Assembly (NCBI GenBank): GCA_038061835.1
Contig: JBBTYJ010000008.1
Location: 1 to 19,308, forward strand
Origin: UBA5004 sp038061835
Lineage (GTDB): Bacteria > Patescibacteriota > Minisyncoccia > Phycocordibacterales > Zambryskibacteraceae
DNA: 19,308 bases
Direction: 5' to 3'
The notes below the pieces were generated by a model, which searched no databases, had not been told where the DNA came from, and saw only the letters and a program-made list of their open reading frames with translations. Positions 19,236-19,308 of the stretch are shown one piece after another. Each line of letters opens with the position of its first letter. The first letter of the stretch is position 1. A program made the translations under genes and the position numbers.

Positions 19236-19308
19236 TGCGCCCAGCAGGAATCGAACCTGCGACCTTGTCCTTAAAAGGGACCTGCTCTACCAACTGAGCT
19301 ATGGGCGC
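19236..19308 (-). tRNA. tRNA-Lys (anticodon TTT)
   Basis: A 73-nt cloverleaf on the reverse strand, ending exactly at the window edge. The acceptor stem is GCGCCCA/TGGGCGC with discriminator A; the D arm is GCTC-AGTTGGTA-GAGC; the anticodon loop is CTTTTAA; the T arm is GCAGG-TTCGAAT-CCTGC. The anticodon stem GGTCC/GGACA has a G27-A43 mismatch at its base; the other four pairs are perfect. CCA is not encoded. folD begins 4 nt downstream. Confidence 0.97.

Noticed and set aside
1..19308. CRISPR array, insertion sequence with transposase, prophage or restriction system
   Set aside because: No evenly spaced direct repeats with spacers, and no transposase, integrase, phage structural or restriction-modification genes are visible.

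Overview
This 19.3 kb window looks like the replication-origin neighbourhood of a Candidate Phyla Radiation (Patescibacteria) bacterium, probably of the Parcubacteria group. The reasons are: compact genes that mostly lack Shine-Dalgarno sites; a short YidC, a short YebC and a PolA without a proofreading domain; a stand-alone DNA polymerase III delta C-terminal domain downstream of polA; a VirB2-like pilin cluster typical of that group; and overall AT-richness. No marker such as 16S rRNA is present, so the lineage is inferred from gene content.

Layout. Positions 1-2677 (+) hold three overlapping envelope genes: an Ig-like surface protein cut by the window edge, a VirB2/TrbC-type two-helix protein with an added C-terminal domain carrying an M15 peptidase-like zinc signature, and a membrane-anchored beta-propeller-like protein. 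Positions 2664-3873 (-) are yidC-rnpA-rpmH; the 44-codon rpmH is easily missed. Divergently, dnaA (+), a 202-bp oriC-like spacer with DnaA boxes, and dnaN follow up to 6630. A class A penicillin-binding protein (-) faces dnaN. tyrS (+) is divergent from it. A reverse-strand block follows: an acidic 61-aa protein, ruvC, yebC, ruvB and the type IV pilus ATPase pilB. A 346-bp gap between ruvB and pilB holds two unusual inverted-repeat structures. At 14536-15079 is a self-contained lipoprotein cassette with its own strong promoter, ribosome binding site and terminator. Then come tsaE-polA-holA-like (+), overlapping and probably one operon, and finally folD and tRNA-Lys(TTT) on the reverse strand.

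The genes cover replication initiation and processivity (dnaA, dnaN, polA, holA-like), recombination (ruvB, ruvC), RNA maturation and translation (rnpA, rpmH, tsaE, tyrS, yebC, tRNA-Lys), envelope building (yidC, PBP) and surface appendages (VirB2-like protein, pilB).

The most interesting signals are non-coding. (1) A two-copy family of small MITE-like elements has termini CCCGTTAGAAG/CTTCTAACGGG and an ATGAAT direct repeat at both ends; one copy sits exactly on the tyrS start codon and appears to have duplicated it. (2) A 144-nt, four-way-junction-like RNA candidate at 12534-12677 lies behind a good forward promoter. (3) A palindromic repeat is inserted in frame in polA, and another dispersed-type palindrome forms the tsaE leader. 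(4) The lipoprotein cassette has expression signals and base composition unlike its neighbours.
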